This document shows positions 8,037 through 16,396 of a stretch of DNA of 64,000 bases, in pieces. Position numbers and translations under genes: made by a program. Where the stretch lies: NCBI RefSeq assembly GCF_030403745.1, contig NZ_JAQMWP010000027.1, forward strand, positions 1 to 64,000, read 5' to 3'. Within the stretch, counting starts at the first letter, position 1; the number at the start of each line of letters is the position of its first letter. Source of the DNA: Streptomyces sp. S.PB5 (GTDB lineage Bacteria > Actinomycetota > Actinomycetes > Streptomycetales > Streptomycetaceae). The notes under the pieces were generated by a model. That model was not told the origin of the DNA, did no database searches, and saw only the letters and a program-made list of their open reading frames with translations.

Positions 8037-8271
8037 ACCGGCTGCCCCTTCCCGCTGCCCCACCTGGTCCCAGCTGGTCCCGCCTGTTGCTGCCGTACGG
8101 TACGTGCTGACAGGGCGGACGTGGCAACTCTGGCACATCTTCGCAGGGGCCGAAGACAGGGGTCCGCTAGGAGGCATTCGCCCACCTCATCAGGGAGATG
8201 GTCCGTTTTCATACGGCTTCACCGGTGCGCACGGATTGACACTCTTCGGTGATGCTTACGACGGTTTTCCA

Positions 8272-8306
8272 CTACCTGTTCGGGGGGTCCGCTACCTGTT
8301 CGGGGG
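8272..8306. repeat. Short direct repeat at the 3' end of the hexosaminidase gene
   Basis: The 15-mer CTACCTGTTCGGGGG occurs at 8272-8286 and again at 8292-8306. The second copy contains the stop codon and last codons of the GH20 gene, so the end of the gene has been duplicated just outside it. The 255 nt between this gene and the XDH-like operon otherwise show no gene. Confidence 0.55.
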
Positions 8307-9902
8307 TGCCCCCTCGATGGGCCGGCCCAGCACACCGGGGCGTTTCTGCCACGGCAACGGGCCCGTGGGCGGCCGGTAGGAGACTCCCAGGGCGTCAAGT
8401 CGCTCGTAGTGCGCGGCCATGCGCCGCTCGAAGTCGGCGAAGTCCCGTTCGGCGGGCGCGGGCAGCCGGCTCCAGGCCACCTCGGCGAAGGCCGACAGCC
8501 GGGGAAACGCCTGGTAGTCCACGCGCGCGTGGTCCTCCATCACCTCGGTCCACAGGTTGGCCTGCGTACCGAGCACGTGCGCCGCTTCCGCCGGGGTCAG
8601 CTCCGGTGGAACGGGCTCGAAGCGATAGACGTCCTCCAGGGTGCGGACGTAGCCGATGGGGACCGGCTCGTCCGCGCCTTCGTGCTGCCGGTGGTCCAAG
8701 TACACCTGCTGTTCAGGACACATGACGACGTCGTGGCCCGCGCGTGCGGCCGTCATACCGCCCGCGTACCCGCGCCACGACGAGACAGCGGCTCCCGGCG
8801 CGAGTCCGCCCTCCAGGATCTCGTCCCAGCCGATGAGCTTGCGCCCGCGCGCGGACAGCCACTTGTCGAAGTGGCCGATGAACCACGACTGCAGTCCGTC
8901 CTCGTCACCGACGCCGAGTTCCTTGATACGGGCCTGTGCGGCCGGCGAGGCCCGCCACTGGTCCTTCAGGCATTCGTCGCCGCCGACGTGAATGAACTCA
9001 CCCGGGAACAGTTCCAGGAGTTCCTCGAAGACGCCCTCGTAGAAGCGAAGGGTGTTGTCAGTGGGGGCGAGTACGTTCGGAGAGATACCCCAGGTGTCCC
9101 AGACGGAGAGGGCGGACGTGTCGATCACATCGGTGTTGCCGAGTTCCGGGTACGCGGCGATGGCGGCCTGCGAGTGGCCGGGTACGTCGATTTCGGGGAC
9201 GACGGTGATATGCCGCTCGGCGGCGTACGCCACGATCTCCCGGATGTCGTCCTGGGTGTAGTAGCCACCGTGCGGCTTCTCCTCCCACAACGGTGAGGCC
9301 CGATGGCCGAATTTGGTACGCGCCCGCCATGAGCCGACCTCGGTCAGCCGGGGGTGCCTCTTGATCTCGATCCGCCAGCCCTGGTCGTCCGTCAAGTGGA
9401 AGTGGAAGACGTTGAGTTTGTGGGCGGCCATGAGGTCGAGGTAGCGCAGGACTCCGTCCTTCGGCATGAAGTGCCGGGCCACGTCGAGCATGAGGCCGCG
9501 CCAGCGGAATCGGGGGGCGTCCCGGATCTCCGTCAGGGGCAGCCGCCACGTACGGCCGGGAAAGGGTGCGCGCCGGAAGGCGTCGGGGCCGAGGAGCTGA
9601 CGCAGGGTCTGGGCGCCCCAGAAGACACCGGCGGGCGAGCCGCCCTGGAGGTGGACGCCGTGGGGGGCGATGACGAGGCGGTAGGCCTCGGCATCGAGTC
9701 CGGGCCGGAGGGACAGATGCAGGACGTCGTGCTCGTCGCCCTTCTTGGGCGGCAGTGCGAGCCCGGTCGCCGCGCCGAGCATCGCGCGCAGCCGCCGCGC
9801 GGTGTCCTCGGTGCCCGGCCCGGCCCCGATCCCGAAGCCGTCGCCGAGTTCGAGGAAGCCCGTGGGCCGTTCCACCTGGTGGGGTACCGGAACGAGATCC
9901 AT
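8292..9902 (-). CDS. Beta-N-acetylhexosaminidase (GH20)
   Basis: This 536-aa protein has no signal peptide and is therefore probably cytoplasmic. An N-terminal GH20b-like domain (about 1-125) is followed by the catalytic barrel from about 130 (RFRWRGLMLDVARHF). The GH20 catalytic pair Asp309-Glu310 lies in FIHVGGDE, with FHFHLTDDQGW and TVVPEIDVPGHS as further signatures. It would release terminal GlcNAc from chitobiose-like oligosaccharides imported by the ABC transporter encoded just upstream (15-nt gap, same operon). The dre-like site ahead of the operon fits GlcNAc/chitin-responsive control by DasR. Confidence 0.93.
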   Translation of the reverse strand: MDLVPVPHQVERPTGFLELGDGFGIGAGPGTEDTARRLRAMLGAATGLALPPKKGDEHDVLHLSLRPGLDAEAYRLVIAPHGVHLQGGSPAGVFWGAQTLRQLLGPDAFRRAPFPGRTWRLPLTEIRDAPRFRWRGLMLDVARHFMPKDGVLRYLDLMAAHKLNVFHFHLTDDQGWRIEIKRHPRLTEVGSWRARTKFGHRASPLWEEKPHGGYYTQDDIREIVAYAAERHITVVPEIDVPGHSQAAIAAYPELGNTDVIDTSALSVWDTWGISPNVLAPTDNTLRFYEGVFEELLELFPGEFIHVGGDECLKDQWRASPAAQARIKELGVGDEDGLQSWFIGHFDKWLSARGRKLIGWDEILEGGLAPGAAVSSWRGYAGGMTAARAGHDVVMCPEQQVYLDHRQHEGADEPVPIGYVRTLEDVYRFEPVPPELTPAEAAHVLGTQANLWTEVMEDHARVDYQAFPRLSAFAEVAWSRLPAPAERDFADFERRMAAHYERLDALGVSYRPPTGPLPWQKRPGVLGRPIEGAPPNR

Positions 9903-9917
9903 GGATGACCAGACCTT

Positions 9918-10775
9918 TCAGTCCTTGACCGCGCCGCCGAGCCCGGACACCAGGCGCCGCTGTACGAGTACGAAGAACACCAGTACCGGAATCGTCATCA
10001 CCGTCGACGCCGCCATCACACCGCCCCAGTCCGGCTCGTCCGGCTTGTAGAACACCAGCAGGGCCATCGGCAGCGTCGACTGGGAGGTGTCGCTGATGAT
10101 GAACGACTTGGCGAACAGGAAGTCGTTCCAGGCCGAGATGAAGGAAAACACGCTCGTGGCCACCAACCCCGGGAACACCAGCGGGAAAAGGATCTGCCAC
10201 AGGAATCGCGACCGGCTCGCCCCGTCGATGTACGCGGCCTCCTCCAGCGCCTCCGGCACCGCTTTCACGAACCCCCGCAGCATCCAGATCGCGAAGGGCA
10301 GCGAGAAGGCGATGTGCGGCAGGATCAGCGACCCCAGGGAGTTCAGCAGACCGAGGTCGCGCATCTGGAAGAACAAGGGGATCGTCAAAGCCTCCACCGG
10401 CACCATCTGGGCCACCAGAAACATGATCATCAACGTGGTCCGGAAGCGGAACCGGAATCGTGTCACGGCGGTCGCCGCGAGAAACGCGATCAACGCGGAG
10501 ACGACCACCACACTGCACGCCACGACAAGGCTGTTGACGAAATACCGACCAAAATCCTGCTGCCCGAACACGCGCCGGAAGGATTCCAGGGAAGGCGAAA
10601 GCGTCCATGGCCGCGGCTCGGTGGACTCGATCTCCCCGGCCGGTTTGAAGGCGCCGAGCACCATCCAATACAGCGGGAAGGCGACGACCACCGCCACCAG
10701 CAACGCGGACGCCTCCGCGGCCAGCCGCCACGGACGCCTCACAAAAGGCCGCACCCGAGGGCGTACAAGATTCAC
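9918..10775 (-). CDS. Sugar ABC transporter permease (MalG type)
   Basis: The product is about 285 aa from the GTG at 10773-10775, which overlaps the stop of the preceding permease (GTGA). About six membrane helices are visible, the first being ALLVAVVVAFPLYWMVLGAF. The EAA loop for the ATPase is EALEEAAYIDGASRSRF. It forms the second half of a CUT1 importer. No ATPase gene is present in the operon, as is usual for Streptomyces CUT1 systems that share the MsiK ATPase (known for the family; MsiK itself is not seen here). It ends with a Lys-Asp tail just before the hexosaminidase gene. Confidence 0.92.
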   Translation of the reverse strand: MNLVRPRVRPFVRRPWRLAAEASALLVAVVVAFPLYWMVLGAFKPAGEIESTEPRPWTLSPSLESFRRVFGQQDFGRYFVNSLVVACSVVVVSALIAFLAATAVTRFRFRFRTTLMIMFLVAQMVPVEALTIPLFFQMRDLGLLNSLGSLILPHIAFSLPFAIWMLRGFVKAVPEALEEAAYIDGASRSRFLWQILFPLVFPGLVATSVFSFISAWNDFLFAKSFIISDTSQSTLPMALLVFYKPDEPDWGGVMAASTVMTIPVLVFFVLVQRRLVSGLGGAVKD

Positions 10776-11659
10776 AGTTCCTCCCCCTGCCTGCGCAGCA
10801 GCCGCAGATAGACGAGGGTCACAGCGAGCAGGATCAGCAGCATCACGACCCCGATCGCCGAGCCGAGGCCGTACTGCGAGGACGCGAACGCCTGCTGGTA
10901 GGCGTAGACGTTCAGGACGAGGTTCTGGCCCGCGATGCCGCCGCCGTTCGTCATGACGTAGATCTGCGTGAAGACCTTGAAGTCCCAGATGACCGACTGG
11001 ATGGTGACGACCACCAGGATCGGCCGCAGCATCGGCGCCAGCACCGACCGCCAGATCCGCCACTGCGAGGCCCCGTCGAGCGCGGCGGCCTCCAGGACCT
11101 CGCCGGGGACGGCCCGGATACCGGCGTACACGGTCACCATCACGAACGGGAAGGAGCACCACACCACTTCGAGCAGGACGAGGAAGAAGGCGCTGAGCCT
11201 CCCGTACGTCCACGAGTGGTCGCCGAGGCCGAGCACCCGGTTCACCGGCCCGAAGTCCGCGTCGAACAGGAACAGCCACACCGTCGACCCGGTGACGGCC
11301 GGGGTCGCCCACGCGCCGAGCGCCGCCAGCAGCAGCGCCAGCCGCGGCACGGCACGCACGCGTGTGAGCAGCACGGCGAGGGCACACCCGACGGCGAGGG
11401 TCGACACCACACAGGCCGCCGCGAAGACGACGGTGGCGAGCAGGACCTGCCAGAACTGGGAGTCGCCGAAGAGCTCGGCGTAGTTGCCGAAACCTTCGAA
11501 GGTGGTGGGTTCGCCGCCGCTGACCTGGGCTTGGGTGTACTGGAAGAAGGAGATCAGCCCGAGCTGGTAGATCGGGTAGACGAGCAGCCCGCCGAGGACC
11601 ACGAGGGCAGGGGCGAGATACAACCACGGGGTCCGGGCGGGCTCGGTGCGAAGGTTCAC
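10772..11659 (-). CDS. Sugar ABC transporter permease (MalF type)
   Basis: This 295-aa protein starts at a GTG (11657-11659) 4 nt after the binding-protein stop. Six hydrophobic segments are visible, beginning with LYLAPALVVLGGLLVYPIY. The EAA-like loop is EVLEAAALDGASQWRIW. It pairs with the following permease as a CUT1-family membrane channel, probably for amino-sugar oligosaccharides given the GH20 in the operon. Confidence 0.92.
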   Translation of the reverse strand: MNLRTEPARTPWLYLAPALVVLGGLLVYPIYQLGLISFFQYTQAQVSGGEPTTFEGFGNYAELFGDSQFWQVLLATVVFAAACVVSTLAVGCALAVLLTRVRAVPRLALLLAALGAWATPAVTGSTVWLFLFDADFGPVNRVLGLGDHSWTYGRLSAFFLVLLEVVWCSFPFVMVTVYAGIRAVPGEVLEAAALDGASQWRIWRSVLAPMLRPILVVVTIQSVIWDFKVFTQIYVMTNGGGIAGQNLVLNVYAYQQAFASSQYGLGSAIGVVMLLILLAVTLVYLRLLRRQGEEL

Positions 11660-11663
11660 CGGC

Positions 11664-12965
11664 TCAACCCATGGAGGCGAACGCGTCGTTCATCTTCTTC
11701 GCCGCGTCCTTCGAAGCCGCCGCCACGTCCTTCTTGCCGCTGATGACCTCCTGGAACATCGTCGGCAGGACGAGGGACGAGTCGATCTGCGACCACGCCG
11801 GCGACGCCGGTACGAACTTCGTCCCCGCCGCCAGCGTCTCCGCGAACGGCTTCACGTACGGCTCCTCCGCCGCCACCTGCTGCCGGACGTCCGTGAACGT
11901 CGGCAGGAAGCCCATCGCGTCGAACATCGAGGCCTGGGTCTGCTTCGACGCGAGCTGTTCCATCAGCTCGACGGCCAGCGTGCGATGGGACGTGCTCTTC
12001 AGTACGCCGATGTTGTTGCCGCCCGCGAAGGCGGGAGCGATCGACCCGGAGGAAACCCCCGGCAGCGGCACGACCGCGTACTTGCCCTTCGCCTTCCCCG
12101 CCTCGACCGCCGTGTGGCTGAAGTCGCCCCCGATGGCCATTCCCGCCTTGCCGGCCGCGAACGCGGTGACCGTGTCGTTGCCGCCGAAGCCCGCGCACTT
12201 GGCGGCGGGACAGTTGTCGTCGGAGAACAGGGAGGTGTAGGCCTTGATGCCCTTCCGGGCGGCGGGGCTGTCGATGGCGGAGGTGTACGAGCCGCCCTCG
12301 CCGGTGGCGAGTTCGCCGCCGCCCGCCCAGACGAAGGGCATCGCGCCGTACGTGTAGGCGCCGCCGACGACCAGGCCGTACAGCTCGGGCTTCGCGGCGC
12401 GGATCCTGCGGGCCGTGGAGGCCAGCTCGGCCATCGACTTCGGGACGTCGAGGCCGAGTTCCTCGAACACGTCGGTCCGGTAGTACAGGGCGCGTACGCC
12501 GACGTAGAAGGGCGCCCCGTACACCTTGCCGTCCACCGTCACCGACTGTTTCGCCGTCGGGTCGGTGTCCTTCGCCTCGTTCCAGGCGCCGAACTCCTTC
12601 GTGACGTCGAGGAGTCCGCCGTCCTTGACGTAGCCGGCGGTGTCGGTGTTGCCGTACTCCATGACGTCGGGGGCGGAGCCGGGGTCGTTGAAGGCGGCCT
12701 TCACACGCTGGGCGCGGGTGTCGATCGGGATGTACTCGACGTCGACCTCCGTGTCCTCGTGGGCCTTCTCGAAGGCGGCCACGACGGAGTCGACGACCTT
12801 CTCCTTGGGCTTGTTGCCGACCTCCTGGAAGAGCCAGACGCGCAGGGTGCCGGTCTTCTCGTCCTTGTCGGAGGAGGAGTTGGTGGAGGTCTGGGGGGCG
12901 CAGGCGGTGACGACGAGGGCCGTGAGCAGGACGGCCAGGCGGGAGGAGTGGGGGGAGCGCTTCAT
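11664..12965 (-). CDS. Sugar ABC transporter substrate-binding lipoprotein
   Basis: The product is 433 aa from the ATG at 12963-12965 (MKRSPHSSRLAVLLTALVV), preceded by GGAGG. Upstream in-frame codons give a Cys-rich, unlikely extension. The signal peptide ends in the lipobox VTAC, so the mature protein is lipid-anchored. The fold is that of solute-binding family 1 (TLRVWLFQEVGNKPKEKVV, PDVMEYGNTDTAGYV, a C-terminal NIGVLKST). It is the first gene of the importer - GH20 operon. The ligand is inferred to be chitobiose or another GlcNAc oligomer from the hexosaminidase and the dre-like site. Confidence 0.92.
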   Translation of the reverse strand: MKRSPHSSRLAVLLTALVVTACAPQTSTNSSSDKDEKTGTLRVWLFQEVGNKPKEKVVDSVVAAFEKAHEDTEVDVEYIPIDTRAQRVKAAFNDPGSAPDVMEYGNTDTAGYVKDGGLLDVTKEFGAWNEAKDTDPTAKQSVTVDGKVYGAPFYVGVRALYYRTDVFEELGLDVPKSMAELASTARRIRAAKPELYGLVVGGAYTYGAMPFVWAGGGELATGEGGSYTSAIDSPAARKGIKAYTSLFSDDNCPAAKCAGFGGNDTVTAFAAGKAGMAIGGDFSHTAVEAGKAKGKYAVVPLPGVSSGSIAPAFAGGNNIGVLKSTSHRTLAVELMEQLASKQTQASMFDAMGFLPTFTDVRQQVAAEEPYVKPFAETLAAGTKFVPASPAWSQIDSSLVLPTMFQEVISGKKDVAAASKDAAKKMNDAFASMG

Positions 12966-12987
12966 GGAGTGGGCCTCCGAGCATGCG

Positions 12988-13002
12988 TTGCAACATATGC
13001 AA
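12988..13002. promoter_or_regulatory. Palindrome in the leader of the GlcNAc-type ABC operon
   Basis: TTGCAACATATGCAA contains inverted TTGCA/TGCAA half-sites around a 5-nt centre. It lies 23-37 nt upstream of the binding-protein start, between the dre-like site and the ribosome binding site. It may be a second operator; the regulator is unknown. Confidence 0.35.
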
Positions 13003-13055
13003 TGACAGTTTCGCTCTGCACAACGGAGGCTAGGGACTACATGAACATGCCCACA

Positions 13056-13071
13056 AGAGGTCTCAACCACT
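13056..13071. promoter_or_regulatory. DasR-responsive element (dre)-like site
   Basis: AGAGGTCTCAACCACT matches 12 of 16 positions of the published dre consensus ACTGGTCTAGACCACT, including both GGTCT and ACCACT half-sites. It lies about 90-106 nt ahead of the start of an operon for an ABC importer and hexosaminidase. DasR is the GntR-type repressor of GlcNAc and chitin genes in Streptomyces. Match and position are seen in the sequence; binding is inferred. Confidence 0.55.
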
Positions 13072-13095
13072 TCGTGACATGCGAGGGCATGCGAA

Positions 13096-13133
13096 AGGCC
13101 CCCTGGGCGCGCCGGAACGCACCCAGGGGGCCT
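13096..13133 (-). terminator. Terminator downstream of the DUF3039 gene
   Basis: A perfect 12-bp stem (AGGCCCCCTGGG / CCCAGGGGGCCT) with a 14-nt loop lies 39 nt past the DUF3039 stop. It insulates that gene from the sugar-transport operon promoter region. Confidence 0.7.
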
Positions 13134-13171
13134 CGCGAAGCCTCAGTCAGGCGGAGGACCTGACGGCGGAC

Positions 13172-13459
13172 CTACTTGTCGCCGCCGCCCTTGCCGTCGC
13201 CGTCCCCGCCGGCGCCCATGGACTCGTAGATCTCCTTGCACATGGGACACACGGGGTACTTCTTCGGGTCGCGGCCCGGCACCCACACCTTGCCGCAGAG
13301 CGCCACGACGGGGGTGCCGTCGAGGGCGCTCGCCATGATCTTGTCCTTCTGGACGTAGTGGGCGAAGCGCTCGTGGTCGCCGTCGCCGTGGGACACCTGT
13401 GGCGTCGGCTCTACGAGGGTCCCCGTACCAGTCCCGCGCTCGGGCTCAAGAGTGCTCAT
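13172..13459 (-). CDS. DUF3039 domain protein
   Basis: The product is 95 aa from the ATG at 13457-13459 (MSTLEPERG). The core is HERFAHYVQKDKIMASALDG, then VVALCGKVWVPGRDP and YPVCPMC. The three cysteines (CGK, CPMC) suggest a zinc-ribbon-like metal site. The C terminus is a Gly/Asp/Lys-rich tail. DUF3039 is a small actinobacteria-restricted family of unknown function. The gene is 29 nt downstream of the YqgE/AlgH gene, in the same direction, so they probably form an operon. Confidence 0.85.
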   Translation of the reverse strand: MSTLEPERGTGTGTLVEPTPQVSHGDGDHERFAHYVQKDKIMASALDGTPVVALCGKVWVPGRDPKKYPVCPMCKEIYESMGAGGDGDGKGGGDK

Positions 13460-13488
13460 AAAAAACAGGGTACTGAAGGTCACACCCA

Positions 13489-14070
13489 TCAGTTGAGCGA
13501 AGGGTCGTCCGGATACGTGGCCACCATCGCGAGCTCGTTGCGCTGACGGCGCAGGACCTCGCGCCAGAGTCTTTCCGGGGACGGGGAGGAGACGTCGCCG
13601 GGCTCGGACTCGACGACGTACCAGGCGCCCTCGACCAGCTCGTCCTCCAGCTGACCGGGGCCCCAGCCCGCGTAGCCGGCGAAGATTCTCAGCGAGCCCA
13701 GCGCCTTGGCCAGCAGCTCCGGCGGGGCCTCCAGGTCGACCAGGCCGATCGCGCCGTGCACCCGGCGCCAGCCCAGCGGCGCGCTCTCGCCGGACGCGCC
13801 GCCCGGGATGACGGCGACGCCGAGCGCGGAGTCGAGGGAGACCGGGCCGCCCTGGAAGACGACACCGGGTTCGCCGGCCAGGTCCGCCCAGCCCTCCAGG
13901 ATGTCGCCGACGTCCACCGGGGTCGGCCGGTTGAGGACCACACCGAGGGAGCCCTCCTCGTCGTGGTCGAGAAGGAGCACCACCGCACGGTCGAAGTTCG
14001 GGTCCGCCAGGGCGGGCGTTGCCACGAGCAACCGCCCTGTGAGCGAGGACACCTCGGTCATGCCAGACAT
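13489..14070 (-). CDS. YqgE/AlgH family (UPF0301) protein
   Basis: The product is about 193 aa from MSGMTEVSSLTGRLLVATP (14068-14070) or from the next ATG three codons later. The longer frame adds a Pro/Arg tail. Family signatures are present: TGRLLVATPALADPNFDRAV, LGVVLNRPTPVDVGDIL, FQGGPVSLDSALGV and FAGYAGWGPGQLEDEL. YqgE/AlgH proteins are widespread and soluble, and have no agreed biochemical role. The gene is divergent from murA across 243 nt that must hold both promoters. Confidence 0.88.
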   Translation of the reverse strand: MSGMTEVSSLTGRLLVATPALADPNFDRAVVLLLDHDEEGSLGVVLNRPTPVDVGDILEGWADLAGEPGVVFQGGPVSLDSALGVAVIPGGASGESAPLGWRRVHGAIGLVDLEAPPELLAKALGSLRIFAGYAGWGPGQLEDELVEGAWYVVESEPGDVSSPSPERLWREVLRRQRNELAMVATYPDDPSLN

Positions 14071-14313
14071 GATCCCGCATCTTCCCCGCGCGGGGGGAGG
14101 CAATGCGCGGTTGGGAGTGAATGCAGCTCAGAGCACAACCATGCGCCCCCACCGCACCACCGCCCCCGTGACCCCATGTGCCCGCCTGCGAACGGCCCGT
14201 GTTGTGACACAGCTATGACGTACCTGGGCGGCACTTGGGCTTACGAAAGGGGGGTGGACGGCGATTACCCTTTCCCTTCTGGCCCCTGCCCCACTCATCG
14301 GAACGCGAGATAC

Positions 14314-15660
14314 ATGACCGTCAACGGCAATGACGACGTACTGCTTGTCCACGGCGGAACCCCGCTGGAGGGCGAGATCCGTGTCCGCGGTGCGAAGAAC
14401 CTCGTACCGAAGGCCATGGTCGCCGCCCTGCTGGGCAGCGGGCCGAGTCGACTGCGCAACGTTCCGGACATCCGTGACGTGCGTGTCGTACGCGGCCTGC
14501 TGCAGCTGCACGGGGTGACGGTCCGTCCGGGTGAGGAGCCGGGCGAGCTGGTGATGGACCCGACGCACGTGGAAAGCGCGAACGTCGCTGACATCGATGC
14601 CCACGCGGGTTCCAGCCGTATCCCGATCCTGCTCTGCGGCCCGCTGCTGCACCGCCTCGGCCACGCCTTCATCCCCGGCCTCGGCGGCTGCGACATCGGC
14701 GGCCGGCCCATCGACTTCCACTTCGAGGTGCTGCGGCAGTTCGGCGCGACCATCGAGAAGCGCGCGGACGGGCAGTTCCTGGAGGCGCCGCGGCGACTGC
14801 GCGGCACGAAGATCCGGCTGCCCTACCCGTCGGTCGGCGCGACCGAGCAGGTGCTGCTGACGGCGGTCCTGGCGGAGGGCGTCACCGAACTCTCCAACGC
14901 CGCGGTCGAACCCGAGATCGAGGACCTCATCTGCGTCCTGCAGAAGATGGGCGCCATCATCGCGATCGACACCGACCGCACGATCCGTGTCACCGGCGTC
15001 GACTCGCTCGGCGGCTACAACCACAAGGCCCTTCCGGACCGCCTGGAAGCCGCCTCGTGGGCGTCCGCCGCGCTCGCGACCGAGGGCAACATCTACGTCC
15101 GCGGCGCCCAGCAGCGCTCGATGATGACGTTCCTGAACACCTACCGGAAGGTGGGCGGTGCCTTCGAGATCGACGACGAGGGCATCCGCTTCTGGCACCC
15201 CGGCGGCCAGTTGAAGTCCATCGCACTCGAAACGGACGTCCACCCGGGCTTCCAGACGGACTGGCAGCAGCCGCTGGTGGTCGCCCTGACCCAGGCCACC
15301 GGCCTGTCGATCGTCCACGAGACGGTCTACGAGTCCCGCCTCGGCTTCACCTCCGCGCTCAACCAGATGGGTGCTCACATCCAGCTGTACCGCGAGTGCC
15401 TGGGCGGCTCCGACTGCCGCTTCGGCCAGCGCAACTTCCTCCACAGCGCGGTCGTCTCAGGACCCACGAAGCTCCAGGGCGCCGACCTGGTCATCCCCGA
15501 CCTCCGCGGCGGCTTCTCCTACCTGATCGCCGCCCTCGCGGCCCAGGGCACCTCCCGGGTCCACGGCATCGACCTCATCAACCGCGGCTACGAGAACTTC
15601 ATGGAGAAGCTCGTGGAGCTTGGGGCGAAGGTGGAACTTCCGGGCAAAGCGCTCGGCTGA
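14314..15660 (+). CDS. murA: UDP-N-acetylglucosamine 1-carboxyvinyltransferase (MurA)
   Basis: This 448-aa cytoplasmic enzyme transfers enolpyruvate from PEP to UDP-GlcNAc, the first committed step of peptidoglycan synthesis. The EPSP-synthase-like fold is clear: RGAKNLVPKAMVAALL at the N terminus, the catalytic-loop Cys at about residue 126 in PGLGGCDIGGRPID, and the C-terminal DLRGGFSYLIAALAAQG. Having Cys rather than Asp at that position is the fosfomycin-sensitive form. The start ATG (14314) is preceded only by a weak GCGAG. The last 19 codons are duplicated 79 nt downstream (see the repeat at 15740), and the gene's own copy uses unusually A/T-ending codons there. Confidence 0.95.
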   Translation: MTVNGNDDVLLVHGGTPLEGEIRVRGAKNLVPKAMVAALLGSGPSRLRNVPDIRDVRVVRGLLQLHGVTVRPGEEPGELVMDPTHVESANVADIDAHAGSSRIPILLCGPLLHRLGHAFIPGLGGCDIGGRPIDFHFEVLRQFGATIEKRADGQFLEAPRRLRGTKIRLPYPSVGATEQVLLTAVLAEGVTELSNAAVEPEIEDLICVLQKMGAIIAIDTDRTIRVTGVDSLGGYNHKALPDRLEAASWASAALATEGNIYVRGAQQRSMMTFLNTYRKVGGAFEIDDEGIRFWHPGGQLKSIALETDVHPGFQTDWQQPLVVALTQATGLSIVHETVYESRLGFTSALNQMGAHIQLYRECLGGSDCRFGQRNFLHSAVVSGPTKLQGADLVIPDLRGGFSYLIAALAAQGTSRVHGIDLINRGYENFMEKLVELGAKVELPGKALG

Positions 15661-15710
15661 CCGCCACTTCCTGGCTCCGGCCCAGGGCCGCGCCGCTCCC
15701 GGCTGGGGGT

Positions 15711-15728
15711 CCGGGGGTCATCCCCCGG
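15711..15728 (+). terminator. Hairpin downstream of murA
   Basis: CCGGGGG and CCCCCGG are perfect arms around TCAT, 51 nt past the murA stop. It is a likely transcription terminator and lies between the two copies of the murA 3' end. Confidence 0.55.
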
Positions 15729-15739
15729 ATAGACACAGC

Positions 15740-15796
15740 ATGGAGAAGCTCGTGGAGCTGGGCGCGAAGGTGGAGCTGCCCGGCAAGGCTCTCGGA
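15740..15796 (+). repeat. Recoded duplicate of the murA 3' end
   Basis: These 57 nt encode the same 19 residues (MEKLVELGAKVELPGKALG) as the murA 3' end at 15601-15657. They differ at eight third-codon positions, all synonymous, and lack the stop codon. The downstream copy has typical G/C-ending codons (CTG, GGC, GAG, AAG), while the copy inside murA has CTT, GAA and AAA. It has no start context and is a remnant, not a gene. Confidence 0.85.
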
Positions 15797-15850
15797 CAGC
15801 GACGGCAGACAACAGCAGCGGACGGCGAGAGCGGTCGTACGTACGACGAT

Positions 15851-15880
15851 GGGGCGGCCCCCGGTGAAGGGGGCCGCCCC
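15851..15880 (-). terminator. Terminator of the HU gene
   Basis: A perfect 12-bp G/C stem (GGGGCGGCCCCC / GGGGGCCGCCCC) around GGTGAA lies 49 nt past the hup stop. It is probably bidirectional and would also stop readthrough from murA. Confidence 0.8.
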
Positions 15881-15928
15881 ATTGGCGTTACTCGCGCCTC
15901 GTACGTCGTCCCGGACGTACCGTCAGGC

Positions 15929-16210
15929 TTACTTGCCCTTGGCGGCTTCCTTGAGCTTGGAGCCCGCGGAGACCTTGACGCTGTAACCCGCGGGGATCTG
16001 GATCGGGTCGCCGGTCTGCGGGTTGCGCGCGGTGCGAGCGGCACGGTGGGTGCGCTCGAAGGTCAGGAAGCCGGGGATGGTGACCTTCTCGTCGCCCTTG
16101 GCGACGATCTCGCCGACGGTCTCGGCGAACGCGGCCAGCACGGCGTCGGCGTCCTTGCGGGTCACCTCGGCGCGGTCGGCCAGGGCGGCCACCAGCTCAC
16201 TGCGGTTCAT
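15929..16210 (-). CDS. hupA: HU family nucleoid DNA-binding protein
   Basis: This 93-aa protein starts at the ATG at 16208-16210, preceded by GGGAG. It has the complete HU/IHF fold: MNRSELVAALADRAEV at the N terminus and the beta-arm signature GFLTFERTHRAARTARNPQTG near residues 47-67. The C terminus is short (KLKEAAKGK), so this is the small HU and not the Streptomyces HU with a long Lys/Ala tail. It binds and bends DNA without sequence specificity. In S. coelicolor the copy next to murA is called HupA. It is monocistronic between two strong hairpins. Confidence 0.95.
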   Translation of the reverse strand: MNRSELVAALADRAEVTRKDADAVLAAFAETVGEIVAKGDEKVTIPGFLTFERTHRAARTARNPQTGDPIQIPAGYSVKVSAGSKLKEAAKGK

Positions 16211-16396
16211 GTTGTTACTCCCGTGTTCTTCTTGCCGTTGGGGTGTGCCACGCGGCGGCGCCGCGCGAGGCACAGCGAAGCCGATGCGCTCGCGCCCAGG
16301 GACGCATCCTGCCCCTACCTGCTGCGGGAAAGCCAATCCGGCACCCGCTGGAGTCGTGAGAACACCCTTCGGTGTCACACGAAGAGAGGCCCCGAG

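Noticed and set aside
12960..13070. Start of the binding protein at 13070
   Set aside because: That frame would add a Cys-rich leader before the signal peptide and would cover both palindromes; the ATG at 12965 has GGAGG.
15620..15800. C-terminal extension or frameshifted second murA
   Set aside because: murA ends cleanly at TGA 15658-15660. The downstream copy lacks a ribosome binding site, and only 19 codons are similar.
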